Positions 34,385 through 42,227 of a DNA stretch of 64,000 bases are shown one piece after another (positions within the stretch are counted from its first letter, which is position 1; each line of letters starts with the position of its first letter). This stretch comes from CAYUMU01 sp964445985 (lineage in GTDB: Bacteria; Planctomycetota; Planctomycetia; Pirellulales; S012-138): contig CAYUMU010000007.1 of NCBI GenBank assembly GCA_964445985.1, positions 77,870 to 141,869 on the forward strand, given 5' to 3'. The position numbers were made by a program, and so were the translations under genes. Below the pieces are notes generated by a model that saw only the letters and a program-made list of their open reading frames with translations, made no database searches and was not told where the DNA came from.

Positions 34385-35371
34385 TTAGAAGCCTCCTGTC
34401 TGGTGGCCGGCGGCGCGGAGGATCGCCCGCTTGACCGCCACCCGGGCAAGTTGAACCTTGTACGCATTTTGCGAGAGCGGCGTGGCGCCTGCGAGAGCCG
34501 CCGCGGCCGCGGATTCCGCGGTCACTTCGTTAACGCTTTGTCCCAGCAAGGCCTGCCGGGCTTCGGCCGACACCCACGGAGTGGGGGCAACCTGCCCCAA
34601 CACCACTTGCGCGTCGCGAACCAGTCCTCCCTCCATTCGCAAGGCAACGGCGGCGGCGGCCATGGGAACCTCGGGGCCAGCCCCCTGCTTCACTTCATAA
34701 GCCGCACTCACCAGCCCCGCCGTGGGGATGATCACATCGGTGATCAACTGGCGCGGTCCCAGCACGTTCTCCCGCTGGTTTTCTTCCCGCGGGGTGCGAT
34801 ACAACTCGGCCAGCGGCATCCGGCGTTCTTGATCGGCGGCGGGGCCAATCACGCGAATCTCGGCGCCCAAGGCGATCAGCGCCGGAGCCAACCGAGAGCC
34901 ATTCACAAACTTGGCGGGGCCGGCGTTGTTGAGGATCGCGTGATGGCGATTGTCCCCCTCGGCCACCAGCGAGCCACGGCGGGCCAGCAGTCCTTGCCCG
35001 TTGCGGAAGTACCAGCAGGCGGGCCGGCGGCAAAGCTCGCCGCCGATGGTCGCCTGGGCTTGCAACTGCATGCTCCCCAGGTTGTCGATCACCTGCTTCA
35101 CGGCCGGAAATTCATCCAGCAGCGGGCTATCGAGCAGGTCGTCCAGGTTGGTTACCGCGCCGATTTCCACACCGTGCGAGGTGCGACGAATGCCGCGGAG
35201 CGAATCCACTTCTTTAATGTTTACCACGCGGTCAGGCGTGATCACCATCAACTTCATCAGGCCGACCAGGTCGGTCCCGCCGGCCAAAACTTCGGTCTTA
35301 CCCCACTCGGCGGAGAGGAGTTCGAGCACCTCCGCCTGGGTGGTGGGCGCCGCATATTCAAAGGCTTTCAT
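34385..35371 (-). CDS. xanthine dehydrogenase family protein, FAD-binding (M) subunit
   Basis: 328 residues from ATG 35371 (AGGA about 10 bases upstream). The middle subunit of molybdenum hydroxylases: it holds FAD and passes electrons to the final acceptor. Seen: the FAD phosphate loop VLAGGTDLVGLMK near residue 35, ATIGGELCRRP near 105, and GDNRHHAILN near 140, as in the CWYFR-bearing subgroup of M subunits. It follows the molybdopterin subunit gene by 125 bases on the same strand. Confidence 0.92.
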   Translation of the reverse strand: MKAFEYAAPTTQAEVLELLSAEWGKTEVLAGGTDLVGLMKLMVITPDRVVNIKEVDSLRGIRRTSHGVEIGAVTNLDDLLDSPLLDEFPAVKQVIDNLGSMQLQAQATIGGELCRRPACWYFRNGQGLLARRGSLVAEGDNRHHAILNNAGPAKFVNGSRLAPALIALGAEIRVIGPAADQERRMPLAELYRTPREENQRENVLGPRQLITDVIIPTAGLVSAAYEVKQGAGPEVPMAAAAVALRMEGGLVRDAQVVLGQVAPTPWVSAEARQALLGQSVNEVTAESAAAAALAGATPLSQNAYKVQLARVAVKRAILRAAGHQTGGF

Positions 35372-35496
35372 GGGATGGTATTCCTTAAGACTATCGGGAG
35401 CCAGCAGCGGTCCGTCGCTCGAACCCAACCGCGGGCCAAGCATACAAGCTCGGCCCGGGGGAAGGGCTGAAGATCAGGCCGCTCCTGGAGCACAAA

Positions 35497-37680
35497 TCAG
35501 GACTTACCCAGGGCCGCCAGCACCCGGGCGGGCGTGAGCGGCAGCACGGGCACGCGAACACCCAAGGCGTTGCAAACGGCGTTGGCAATCGCGGCGGCCG
35601 GGGCAATCGCCGGCGGCTCGCCCAGGCCAATCACGCCGCGGTTGTACTCGCTTTCCGGCTCGTACAATTCCACCACGACCTCGCCCACGTCTCCGATTCG
35701 CGGCAACTTATAGTCGCTCAGTTCCGCGTTGACAAAGATCCCGGTCTTGTTGTCCATGATCCGCTCTTCGAACAAGGCCGCGGCAATGCCCATCACCACC
35801 GCGCCGTTGATCTGGCTGGTGGCCAGCTTCGGATTGATGATCAGGCCCATGTCTTGCACGGCCACGAACTTCTTCATGCGGACCACGCCGGTTTCGCGAT
35901 CCACCTCAACCTCGGCCATCTGCACGCCGGCCACGCCGGAGCCCGATAGATTGGTTTCGGTTTGACCGCGCTGGTAGTTGCCTTGGGCCTCGATGGGAGT
36001 CATGCCCAGCAGGCTGCAGGCTTCTTTCCACGACAGGCTCTTCTTGGGCTCGCCCGCCACCTGGATGCGGCCCTGCTTGGCCTCCAGCTTGTCGGGCGTG
36101 GTGTCGAGCTTGCCGGCCACCTTCTCGAACAGCAGGTTCAAGGCGGCCGTGGCGCCGCGGCGATTCGATTCCGAAACGCCACCCACCGTGGTGCTGCCGC
36201 CCGAAGGCCCCGAAGCCGGGTACTTGGACGAACCGATATTGACCTTGACGGCTTGCACCGGCAAGCCCAATGTTTCGGCCACCACCATGCCAATGATGGT
36301 GCGGGTGCCGGTGCCAATTTCCTGGCTGCCCAGGCTGGTTTCCACGCCGCCGTCGGGATGAATCTTGACGGTGCACGAAGAATTGTGGGCGGCGCCGCCC
36401 CAGGTATGGATGCCCATTCCCAGGCCCGAAACCACGCCGTCTTTCGCCTTGCCTTGCCCATGCGGATGGTACTTGGCTTTCCAGTCCATCAACTTGGCGG
36501 CAATCTTCATCTGGTCGGCGTAAACCTCGGCCTTATCGTTGGTCACGCTCGGCAGGTTGCGCAGAAACACATCGTAGCTGTCGATTCCCAGCGCCCGGGC
36601 CACGTCGTCATACGCGGTTTGCGTAATGGCGCACGCTTGCGGATGATTGGGAGCCCGCCAGGCCCGAGCCGGGCCGGTGTTGGTGCTAATGCTCGTCGCC
36701 ACGCGGCGACGATTCGGCGGATCGAACACGTACGGCACCACGGCCTGGCTCACCGGCGCGCCGGCCGTGCCGCTGGTTCCCCAGTGGTGCGAATCCCAGA
36801 CCTTGACCACGCCGTTCTTGTCGGCGCCGATCTTCACCTTGATAAAGCCCGACGGCCGATTGCCGGCGTTCTTCAATTCCAACGCGCGATCGAGCATCAG
36901 CTTGACCGGGCGACCGGTGCTCTTGGCAATCCGGGCCGCGGCCACGCCCCAGGTATCGGCCGCGAACTTGCTGCCGAACCCGCCGCCAATGAAATCGCAA
37001 ATCACGGTCACATCGGTCGCGGCAATTCCCAGAGGGCTGGCGAACTGCGGCGCCGTGCCCGAAACGTTTTGCGTGGACAGATAGGCGATCAGCTTGTCGC
37101 CATCCCACATGCAGGTGGAGCCGTGAGGCTCCAGGCACATGTGCGTGATGACCGGAATGCCGTATTCGGCCTCGACCACCGCGCCATCTTTCTCGCATTC
37201 CTTGAACAATTGTTCAAAGTGGGCGTCTTCATCGTCCACGTCGTCGGGAGTGCGAATGTTCCGGCCGGCAGGGCGCGTGCGCTCGGCCTTCTCGGCGGCT
37301 GCCAGGTTGGCGTCGTCCACGTAGATATCGAGCGGCTCGATTTCCAACTTGATGGATTTGAGACCTTCGGCCACCGCGCCTTCGGTCTCGCCCGCCACCA
37401 CGGCAATCAGGTCGCCTTCCCACAGTACTTCGTCGCCGGGCTGCTTCATCAACTCCACGGCCACCACACCTTTGACCTTCATCGCGACCGTGGTGTCGAT
37501 GGTTTTGAGTTTGCAGTGGGCCGAGGGGCAACCGAGCGCCCGGGCCAGCAACATCTTTTCAGGGGCAATGTCGTAAGCGTACTTGGCCGCTCCGGTCGCC
37601 TTTTCCAGGCCATCGGTTCGGCTGGGACTGGTCCCCAATACCGACGCGGTCCCATGCTTGGGCCAATCAATATTCGCCAT
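35497..37680 (-). CDS. xanthine dehydrogenase family protein, molybdopterin-binding subunit
   Basis: 727 residues from ATG 37680, which overlaps the stop of the 2Fe-2S gene by one base (TGATG). Catalytic subunit of a molybdenum hydroxylase acting on a heterocycle or aldehyde. Seen: the GGGFGSKF loop near residue 240, the ARAWRAPNH region near 340, GSQEIGTGTRT near 470 and the catalytic Glu context GLGEPPAIAP near 690. The substrate cannot be told from sequence. It has no Tat signal of its own, while its small partner does, suggesting export as a complex. Confidence 0.92.
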   Translation of the reverse strand: MANIDWPKHGTASVLGTSPSRTDGLEKATGAAKYAYDIAPEKMLLARALGCPSAHCKLKTIDTTVAMKVKGVVAVELMKQPGDEVLWEGDLIAVVAGETEGAVAEGLKSIKLEIEPLDIYVDDANLAAAEKAERTRPAGRNIRTPDDVDDEDAHFEQLFKECEKDGAVVEAEYGIPVITHMCLEPHGSTCMWDGDKLIAYLSTQNVSGTAPQFASPLGIAATDVTVICDFIGGGFGSKFAADTWGVAAARIAKSTGRPVKLMLDRALELKNAGNRPSGFIKVKIGADKNGVVKVWDSHHWGTSGTAGAPVSQAVVPYVFDPPNRRRVATSISTNTGPARAWRAPNHPQACAITQTAYDDVARALGIDSYDVFLRNLPSVTNDKAEVYADQMKIAAKLMDWKAKYHPHGQGKAKDGVVSGLGMGIHTWGGAAHNSSCTVKIHPDGGVETSLGSQEIGTGTRTIIGMVVAETLGLPVQAVKVNIGSSKYPASGPSGGSTTVGGVSESNRRGATAALNLLFEKVAGKLDTTPDKLEAKQGRIQVAGEPKKSLSWKEACSLLGMTPIEAQGNYQRGQTETNLSGSGVAGVQMAEVEVDRETGVVRMKKFVAVQDMGLIINPKLATSQINGAVVMGIAAALFEERIMDNKTGIFVNAELSDYKLPRIGDVGEVVVELYEPESEYNRGVIGLGEPPAIAPAAAIANAVCNALGVRVPVLPLTPARVLAALGKS

Positions 37681-38294
37681 CAGGAACCTCCTTTCACGCA
37701 TTCGAGGGCTGCATCGATCACGTCGTAGTAGGTTCCGCAACGGCACAGATTGCCGTTGAGGCCCTTGCGAATCTCGTCTTCCGAAGCCCGCGGGTTCTTC
37801 GCCAAAAACGCCCGCACGGCGACCACGAACCCGGGCGTGCAAAAGCCGCATTGCTGGGCGTCGGCATTGGTGAACGCCTTGGCCACGGCGTCGGCCTTGT
37901 TGCCACTGAGGGCTTCCACCGTTTCAATCTTCTTGCCGCGGCAATCCATCGCCAGCGTAATCGTGGCGCTGATGGGCTTGCCGTCGAGCAGCACCGTGGC
38001 CGCGCCGCAGCAACCATCGGTTGCCACCGGCTTGGCGCCGGTTAGTTTGAGTTGGTAGCGGAGCACTTCGAGCAGCGTCATCCGCGGCTCGACCTGCACG
38101 GTGTGATCCTTGCCGTTGACGTTCAGCTTCAGGCTGGTCATGCCTGGGCCGACGAGATCGGAACCCTTTTCCTGAGCGGGCGAAAGCGCTGGAGCAACCG
38201 AGAGCGCGGTGGCGGCTGCCGCGGCGCTCGAGCCCTTGATGAACTCTCGGCGGTTGAAGCCAGAGCGCTGCCGGCCTTGATCGTGATCCTTCAT
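37680..38294 (-). CDS. (2Fe-2S)-binding small subunit of the xanthine-dehydrogenase-like enzyme, Tat signal, degenerate first cluster
   Basis: 204 residues from ATG 38294 (GGAGG 10 bases upstream). Residues 14-20 read NRREFIK and are followed by an Ala-rich stretch: a twin-arginine signal. The C-terminal helical cluster is intact (C149, C152, C184, C186 in QCGFCTPGF and LCRCG). The N-terminal plant-ferredoxin-type cluster is not: the usual four ligands read Ala91, Cys96, Ala99 and Ala110, leaving one Cys plus the extra Cys95. The DNA in this stretch was re-read and translates as stated. The gene heads the operon. Confidence 0.9.
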   Translation of the reverse strand: MKDHDQGRQRSGFNRREFIKGSSAAAAATALSVAPALSPAQEKGSDLVGPGMTSLKLNVNGKDHTVQVEPRMTLLEVLRYQLKLTGAKPVATDGCCGAATVLLDGKPISATITLAMDCRGKKIETVEALSGNKADAVAKAFTNADAQQCGFCTPGFVVAVRAFLAKNPRASEDEIRKGLNGNLCRCGTYYDVIDAALECVKGGS

Positions 38295-39023
38295 GCGAAA
38301 GGACCCTCCCTTTGCCAGACTAATAGGTGCAAGACTCAAAGAACATCCCGGCAATTTGGCGCGGAGAGCGCACTCGCTTCTCAAGAGACGAACATACGAT
38401 CCCACGAACACGTGTTGGCACGCTTCGCCGGTTGTATCCTCGCTTGTGTGTCCCCCCCGAACCGTGGCCGGAATGTCTGCGATTCTAGCGGCTGGCACGA
38501 CCGATTCAACCAATCGCCATCAAACTTGGCCAGTTTGGGAAAAATAGCCAGCCCGGCGGGTTGGCACTGGCTATTTCATTTTCTTTCGTGTGTCACTGGC
38601 TTTGCCCGGCATAGCCAGTGGCACTGGAGGGCGTTGGGGGGCGACAGCCGCCAGTGCCCACCCCGCCGATTCAAGCCGCATTGTGGCAGGCAACATTTAC
38701 TTTAGTCCCGCAGGGACGATAGGTTGTAGCCGCGGGCGCCAGGAAACGGAAACGCCGCAATCCCCAAGTCCCGAAGGGACGATAGGAACGAACACCGCAA
38801 TTCCGGCGCGCCATCGCCTGCCGTCCCTTCGGGACTGACGAACGGATGGGAACGCCGACCCTGGGCTAGCGCCCAGGGCTACAACATTTCGCCGCTTCGC
38901 GGCTGCCGCCAGTGGCACCCTACGCCGTTAACCCTTTCGATTTTTGATTCAGTGCGATGCTTCGTTCGATCTTGCGCCGAAAATCGATGCTCGACCAATG
39001 GCATTTTGATTCGGAATTCTGTC
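38295..39023. other. 729-base intergenic region with hairpin repeats
   Basis: No convincing gene. The left part should hold the promoter of the xanthine-dehydrogenase-like operon; 38570-38640 has short TGGCACTGG-type repeats; 38701-38880 is a repeat cluster; the right part is the 3' flank of the toxin-immunity pair. Confidence 0.7.
38701..38880. repeat. repeat family C: GTCCCG(A/C)AGGGACGATAGG units and a hairpin
   Basis: Units AGTCCCGCAGGGACGATAGG (38704-38723) and AGTCCCGAAGGGACGATAGG (38767-38786) are direct copies; each is itself a small palindrome. An inverse core GTCCCTTCGGGACT is at 38822-38835, and a hairpin CCCTGGGC/GCCCAGGG spans 38859-38878. Confidence 0.9.
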
Positions 39024-39581
39024 TTAAAGCACTTCACCAATGAAGGGGTTAGAAGGGTCAACGACATCGCCGATGGACGCGTCTCGGTATTCAAACTGGC
39101 CATCGCGGAGCGAAATCGTTGCGAGTACGCGATCAACGAGAAGGCGTTCAAAGGTCCATCCATGTTCCCCGAATGAGTCGAAGTACACGCGGCATTCATA
39201 TCCCGATTTAGAACGGCCGCAATCGAAGCCAGTAATCGTGCGTCTTCGCGGAGTAAGAAGTGTCGTTTCGTGTGCTTCCCAATCGCTGTCCGAATTACCT
39301 TTCGGTGACCGGTCATCGGGAACATTGGGACCGAGTTTTGTGTGAATGAGGTCAACGCCAAGAAACTGAAACAGACGAAAATCCGCCGTTTTGCATTCGT
39401 AGTCTTTCGGAGATCCACCTGTCTGAAGATGGGAAAAATACGTGGCGATTGCCTCTGCGGCATAAATGACAACGAAGTCGAGTCGCGATTGGGATGGCCT
39501 CATCCGAAACCGAACTAGGGTGGACTCACGCAACTGTACCGACGGAAAGTAACTACTGGGGTCTACTTCGGTAATGCTCAT
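39024..39581 (-). CDS. candidate immunity protein for the adjacent Hint-domain toxin
   Basis: 185 residues, no recognised family, no signal peptide, so probably cytosolic. Its ATG (39581) overlaps the toxin gene's TGA by 4 bases, the arrangement typical of polymorphic toxins and their immunity genes. It is acidic in its C-terminal third (YRDASIGDVVDPSNPF). Base composition is lower than the neighbours: I count 48% GC over 39421-39480, against 65% over 40201-40260 in the Hint part of the toxin gene. The assignment rests on position, not on homology; a plain co-transcribed hypothetical protein remains possible. Confidence 0.65.
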   Translation of the reverse strand: MSITEVDPSSYFPSVQLRESTLVRFRMRPSQSRLDFVVIYAAEAIATYFSHLQTGGSPKDYECKTADFRLFQFLGVDLIHTKLGPNVPDDRSPKGNSDSDWEAHETTLLTPRRRTITGFDCGRSKSGYECRVYFDSFGEHGWTFERLLVDRVLATISLRDGQFEYRDASIGDVVDPSNPFIGEVL

Positions 39582-41002
39582 GGTGATGAATCGAATATAT
39601 GGCGGAGCGTGATTTGTAGATCGCCGTCTGGAATCACAGATCCATCAATATCGAGAAAACGACCTTGAGCGTCCTGCCTGACGAAATAGCCAGCCCGTTC
39701 ATGCGGAAACCCCGTCTTTTGTGGATACATGTAGCGCATACGTTCGGTGCCGTTGCCGTCAATGATCTTCCATCCACGACCTCGGTCAGCGGGGATTTTT
39801 TTCCACGTAGGTTCTCTGCTAAGAATGTCTTGAGCCACTTTGTTGGGCGGTTTTCCACGAATGGAACCAGTAATGCAATTGTTATGCACCAGAATCCCGG
39901 CCTCGGTCACCTGGTACACGTGCTCGCCATGCACCTCCAAGTTGTGGAGCATTTCGCCTGGCCGGGCAAAGCGGGATACGATCCGCGCAACCCGAGTGTG
40001 GCGGCCATCGGCTTTCACCAACTCCCCTTGCCGCACCCCGCCGATCGGCACGAAGTCGTTCTGATCGACGGAGAAAATTGGGTGATTGTCCGTCACGCCG
40101 GGAAGGACGGCGCCGTTGGCGAACGTCACGCGGAGAATCTTCTGGTCGGGCGAGGCCTCGTGGCGAAACGTCCCGGTGATCACCGCGCCCGTGCCCGGCT
40201 TGATCGGCGGGCAAGGTCCGAGGTACGTGACGGTCGCTTCCCCGAACGCCCCCATTTCCTCGAGGTCCAGGAAAATCGCGCCGCCCACCTCCGCGCCGTG
40301 CGCCACGATCCATTCATCCGGCCGGAGCAATTTGATCCAGAGCGAATAGCCGTTCTCCTTCGTCATGTGCAGGCAGAGCTTCCGCCACGTCGCCGGATCG
40401 GGCTCCTGCACGTTCGGATCAACCTGTTCGCGCAGCGGGTTCTTCGCCGGAGAGCGGTCTCCAACGCGAACATTTTCGATAGCCGTGGTTTCAATCGCCG
40501 ACTCACGATTGGGATTGACGCCCGGGAAGAACCACGTGGCTCCTGCCCAATAGAACAGCGCGAACGCCAGACACATCGGCAGCCACAGCCGGCCAATCAG
40601 CGAGCCCGCGCCGCCGTCAACATTACGGCGATCTTGAGCGGGGAGATATTCGCGGCGCAAGACTTTCACGCCGTTCATTCGGGGCACCGTCGATTTCGGC
40701 TCGGAAGCGCATTGTGGCGGTTCAACAGCTCGTGGCGTGTGCGGTTCATCCGTCAAGGCCGCAACCTGCGGCGGCTCGGTATCTTGCTTCGGAGCAGCGT
40801 TCGCGGAAACGTCCGAGGATTCGTCCGATGTTTGTTCGGCGAGCAGGCCCAGCGACTCCATCGTCTCTTCCAACGACTGCCCGTGTTGGCGTTGGGCGAG
40901 CAATGCGAAAAGCAGGTCTTGCGCCTGTTGTTCAGAGAGAGCCGCCGTTTTGTCGTCAAGACCTCCGGATGCGCGCGCTCGGACATCATCCACTGCCTGC
41001 AT
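39578..41002 (-). CDS. membrane-anchored polymorphic toxin with pretoxin Hint domain
   Basis: 474 residues from ATG 41002 (AGGGG 7 bases upstream). Order: an acidic/Gln-rich N-terminal part (1-130); one transmembrane helix at about 135-160 (RLWLPMCLAFALFYWAGATW); a Hint (hedgehog/intein) domain at about 171-376 with VRVGDR, DNHPIFSVD and the terminal LVHNNC; then a ~98-residue C-terminal domain (377-474) I cannot assign (GRGWKIIDGNG, RYMYPQKTGFPHERAGYF). In polymorphic toxins the Hint domain splices off the toxic tip. The usual Cys at the Hint N-terminus is not visible; IENVRVGDR follows Thr/Ala residues. The gene overlaps its candidate immunity gene. Confidence 0.8.
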   Translation of the reverse strand: MQAVDDVRARASGGLDDKTAALSEQQAQDLLFALLAQRQHGQSLEETMESLGLLAEQTSDESSDVSANAAPKQDTEPPQVAALTDEPHTPRAVEPPQCASEPKSTVPRMNGVKVLRREYLPAQDRRNVDGGAGSLIGRLWLPMCLAFALFYWAGATWFFPGVNPNRESAIETTAIENVRVGDRSPAKNPLREQVDPNVQEPDPATWRKLCLHMTKENGYSLWIKLLRPDEWIVAHGAEVGGAIFLDLEEMGAFGEATVTYLGPCPPIKPGTGAVITGTFRHEASPDQKILRVTFANGAVLPGVTDNHPIFSVDQNDFVPIGGVRQGELVKADGRHTRVARIVSRFARPGEMLHNLEVHGEHVYQVTEAGILVHNNCITGSIRGKPPNKVAQDILSREPTWKKIPADRGRGWKIIDGNGTERMRYMYPQKTGFPHERAGYFVRQDAQGRFLDIDGSVIPDGDLQITLRHIFDSSP

Positions 41003-41242
41003 GGCCTGACCCCTACCATTTATCTTTGATGAGAAATGTGCCGCTGGCGGCCGAAGCGAAGAAATGACCAGCGCCGGCGCGCCGAGACAATCCAGATAGC
41101 CGCAACGGACCGCCTCAAAGGAGTGTGTCAAGAAATTTCTCGTTGCAAACCAAAGCGACTGGATATTGCCATTACATCGCGGAATGTTGAGAGCCGCCAC
41201 CCAAAGACGCTCGTCCCACTCCAGGCTTCTTCCCTACTTCTT

Positions 41243-42184
41243 TCACAGCGTAATCTCCCCCTCGTCGATCTCTTCAGCCTCGCCCCGGCGGCGGCGTTTT
41301 ACCAGTTGCACCGAGTTGCCCTGCTCGTTGTAGCACACTTCGTCCATGATCGAGCGAATCAGCATCAAGCCTCGGCCCCGACGGCGATCCCAGCTTTCGC
41401 CACGTGAAGGCTCGGGAATCGAAGCCGGATCGAACCCGGCTCCGTCGTCCGAAATGGTGAAGCGGGCTTCGCTCGGCGCCAATGCCACGTGCACGCGAAT
41501 TTGCCGACCGGCGTAGGGCGATTGCCGGCTTCGCTCCTGGATCACGTCGAAGGGCTTGCCCACGATCATGGCCGAGCGGGCATCGTCGAAGTCCTCGCGG
41601 CTGATCTCCAGGTTGCCGTGGTAGAGCGCGTTGGTGAGCGCCTCTTCGAGCGCCATGCCCACGCGAATGGATTCGCCCGGCGGACAAAGCCCCAGCCGGA
41701 TGAGTTGCTGCTGCATGTGCCGCACCAGCGGCGAGATAAGCTTGGGGTCGTTATCGAGCACGAACGACGCATTCAGGCCGGTCAAATGTTTGAGCAGCCG
41801 CTCGTGATGATTCTCGGGCCGAAACAGTTCCATCACCTGTTGCACCGTGCTCGATAGCTGCTCGCCCAAACTCGCTTTGGGAACGTACGTTACCGCTCCC
41901 GCATGGAGGGCCGCCGTCGCGATTTCCTCACTGCCATGCGCCGTCATTAAGATGACCGGCAGGTTGGGAAACTCGTACGCCAAGATTTCGACCAGTTCCA
42001 AGCCGTTGACCGGCTCCATCTGCAAGTCGGTCAACACCAGGTCGGGGGTCAACCGTCGAATGCGTTCCAGGGCTTCGTCGCCATCGGAGGCGTACGTCAC
42101 GGTAAAAGCGGTGCCTTTCTCGATCAGGCCCCCTGCCAGCGCGCGGTCGGCAGCCACGTCGTCGACCACGAGCACAGTCGTCAT
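41243..42184 (-). CDS. response regulator with RsbW-like ATPase output
   Basis: 313 residues. Residues 1-120 are a receiver domain (VLVVDD, phosphoacceptor Asp53 in LVLTDLQM, a switch Thr in LMTAHG, Lys in YVPKA). Residues 150-300 are a GHKL ATPase of the anti-sigma-factor (HATPase_c_2) type: EEALTNALYHGNLE, ISDDGAGFDP and GRGLMLIRSIMDEV. This pairing suggests that phosphorylation controls a kinase or anti-sigma activity in a partner-switching pathway. It lies 43 bases downstream of the hybrid kinase gene on the same strand, so the two very likely form one system. Confidence 0.88.
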   Translation of the reverse strand: MTTVLVVDDVAADRALAGGLIEKGTAFTVTYASDGDEALERIRRLTPDLVLTDLQMEPVNGLELVEILAYEFPNLPVILMTAHGSEEIATAALHAGAVTYVPKASLGEQLSSTVQQVMELFRPENHHERLLKHLTGLNASFVLDNDPKLISPLVRHMQQQLIRLGLCPPGESIRVGMALEEALTNALYHGNLEISREDFDDARSAMIVGKPFDVIQERSRQSPYAGRQIRVHVALAPSEARFTISDDGAGFDPASIPEPSRGESWDRRRGRGLMLIRSIMDEVCYNEQGNSVQLVKRRRRGEAEEIDEGEITL

Positions 42185-42227
42185 CGTTCCACCTTTCTTT
42201 ACAACGCCGCGGTATCGGCTGGAGCGC

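Noticed and set aside
35962..37728. 588-codon open frame opposite the molybdopterin subunit
   Set aside because: Antisense shadow of a conserved enzyme.
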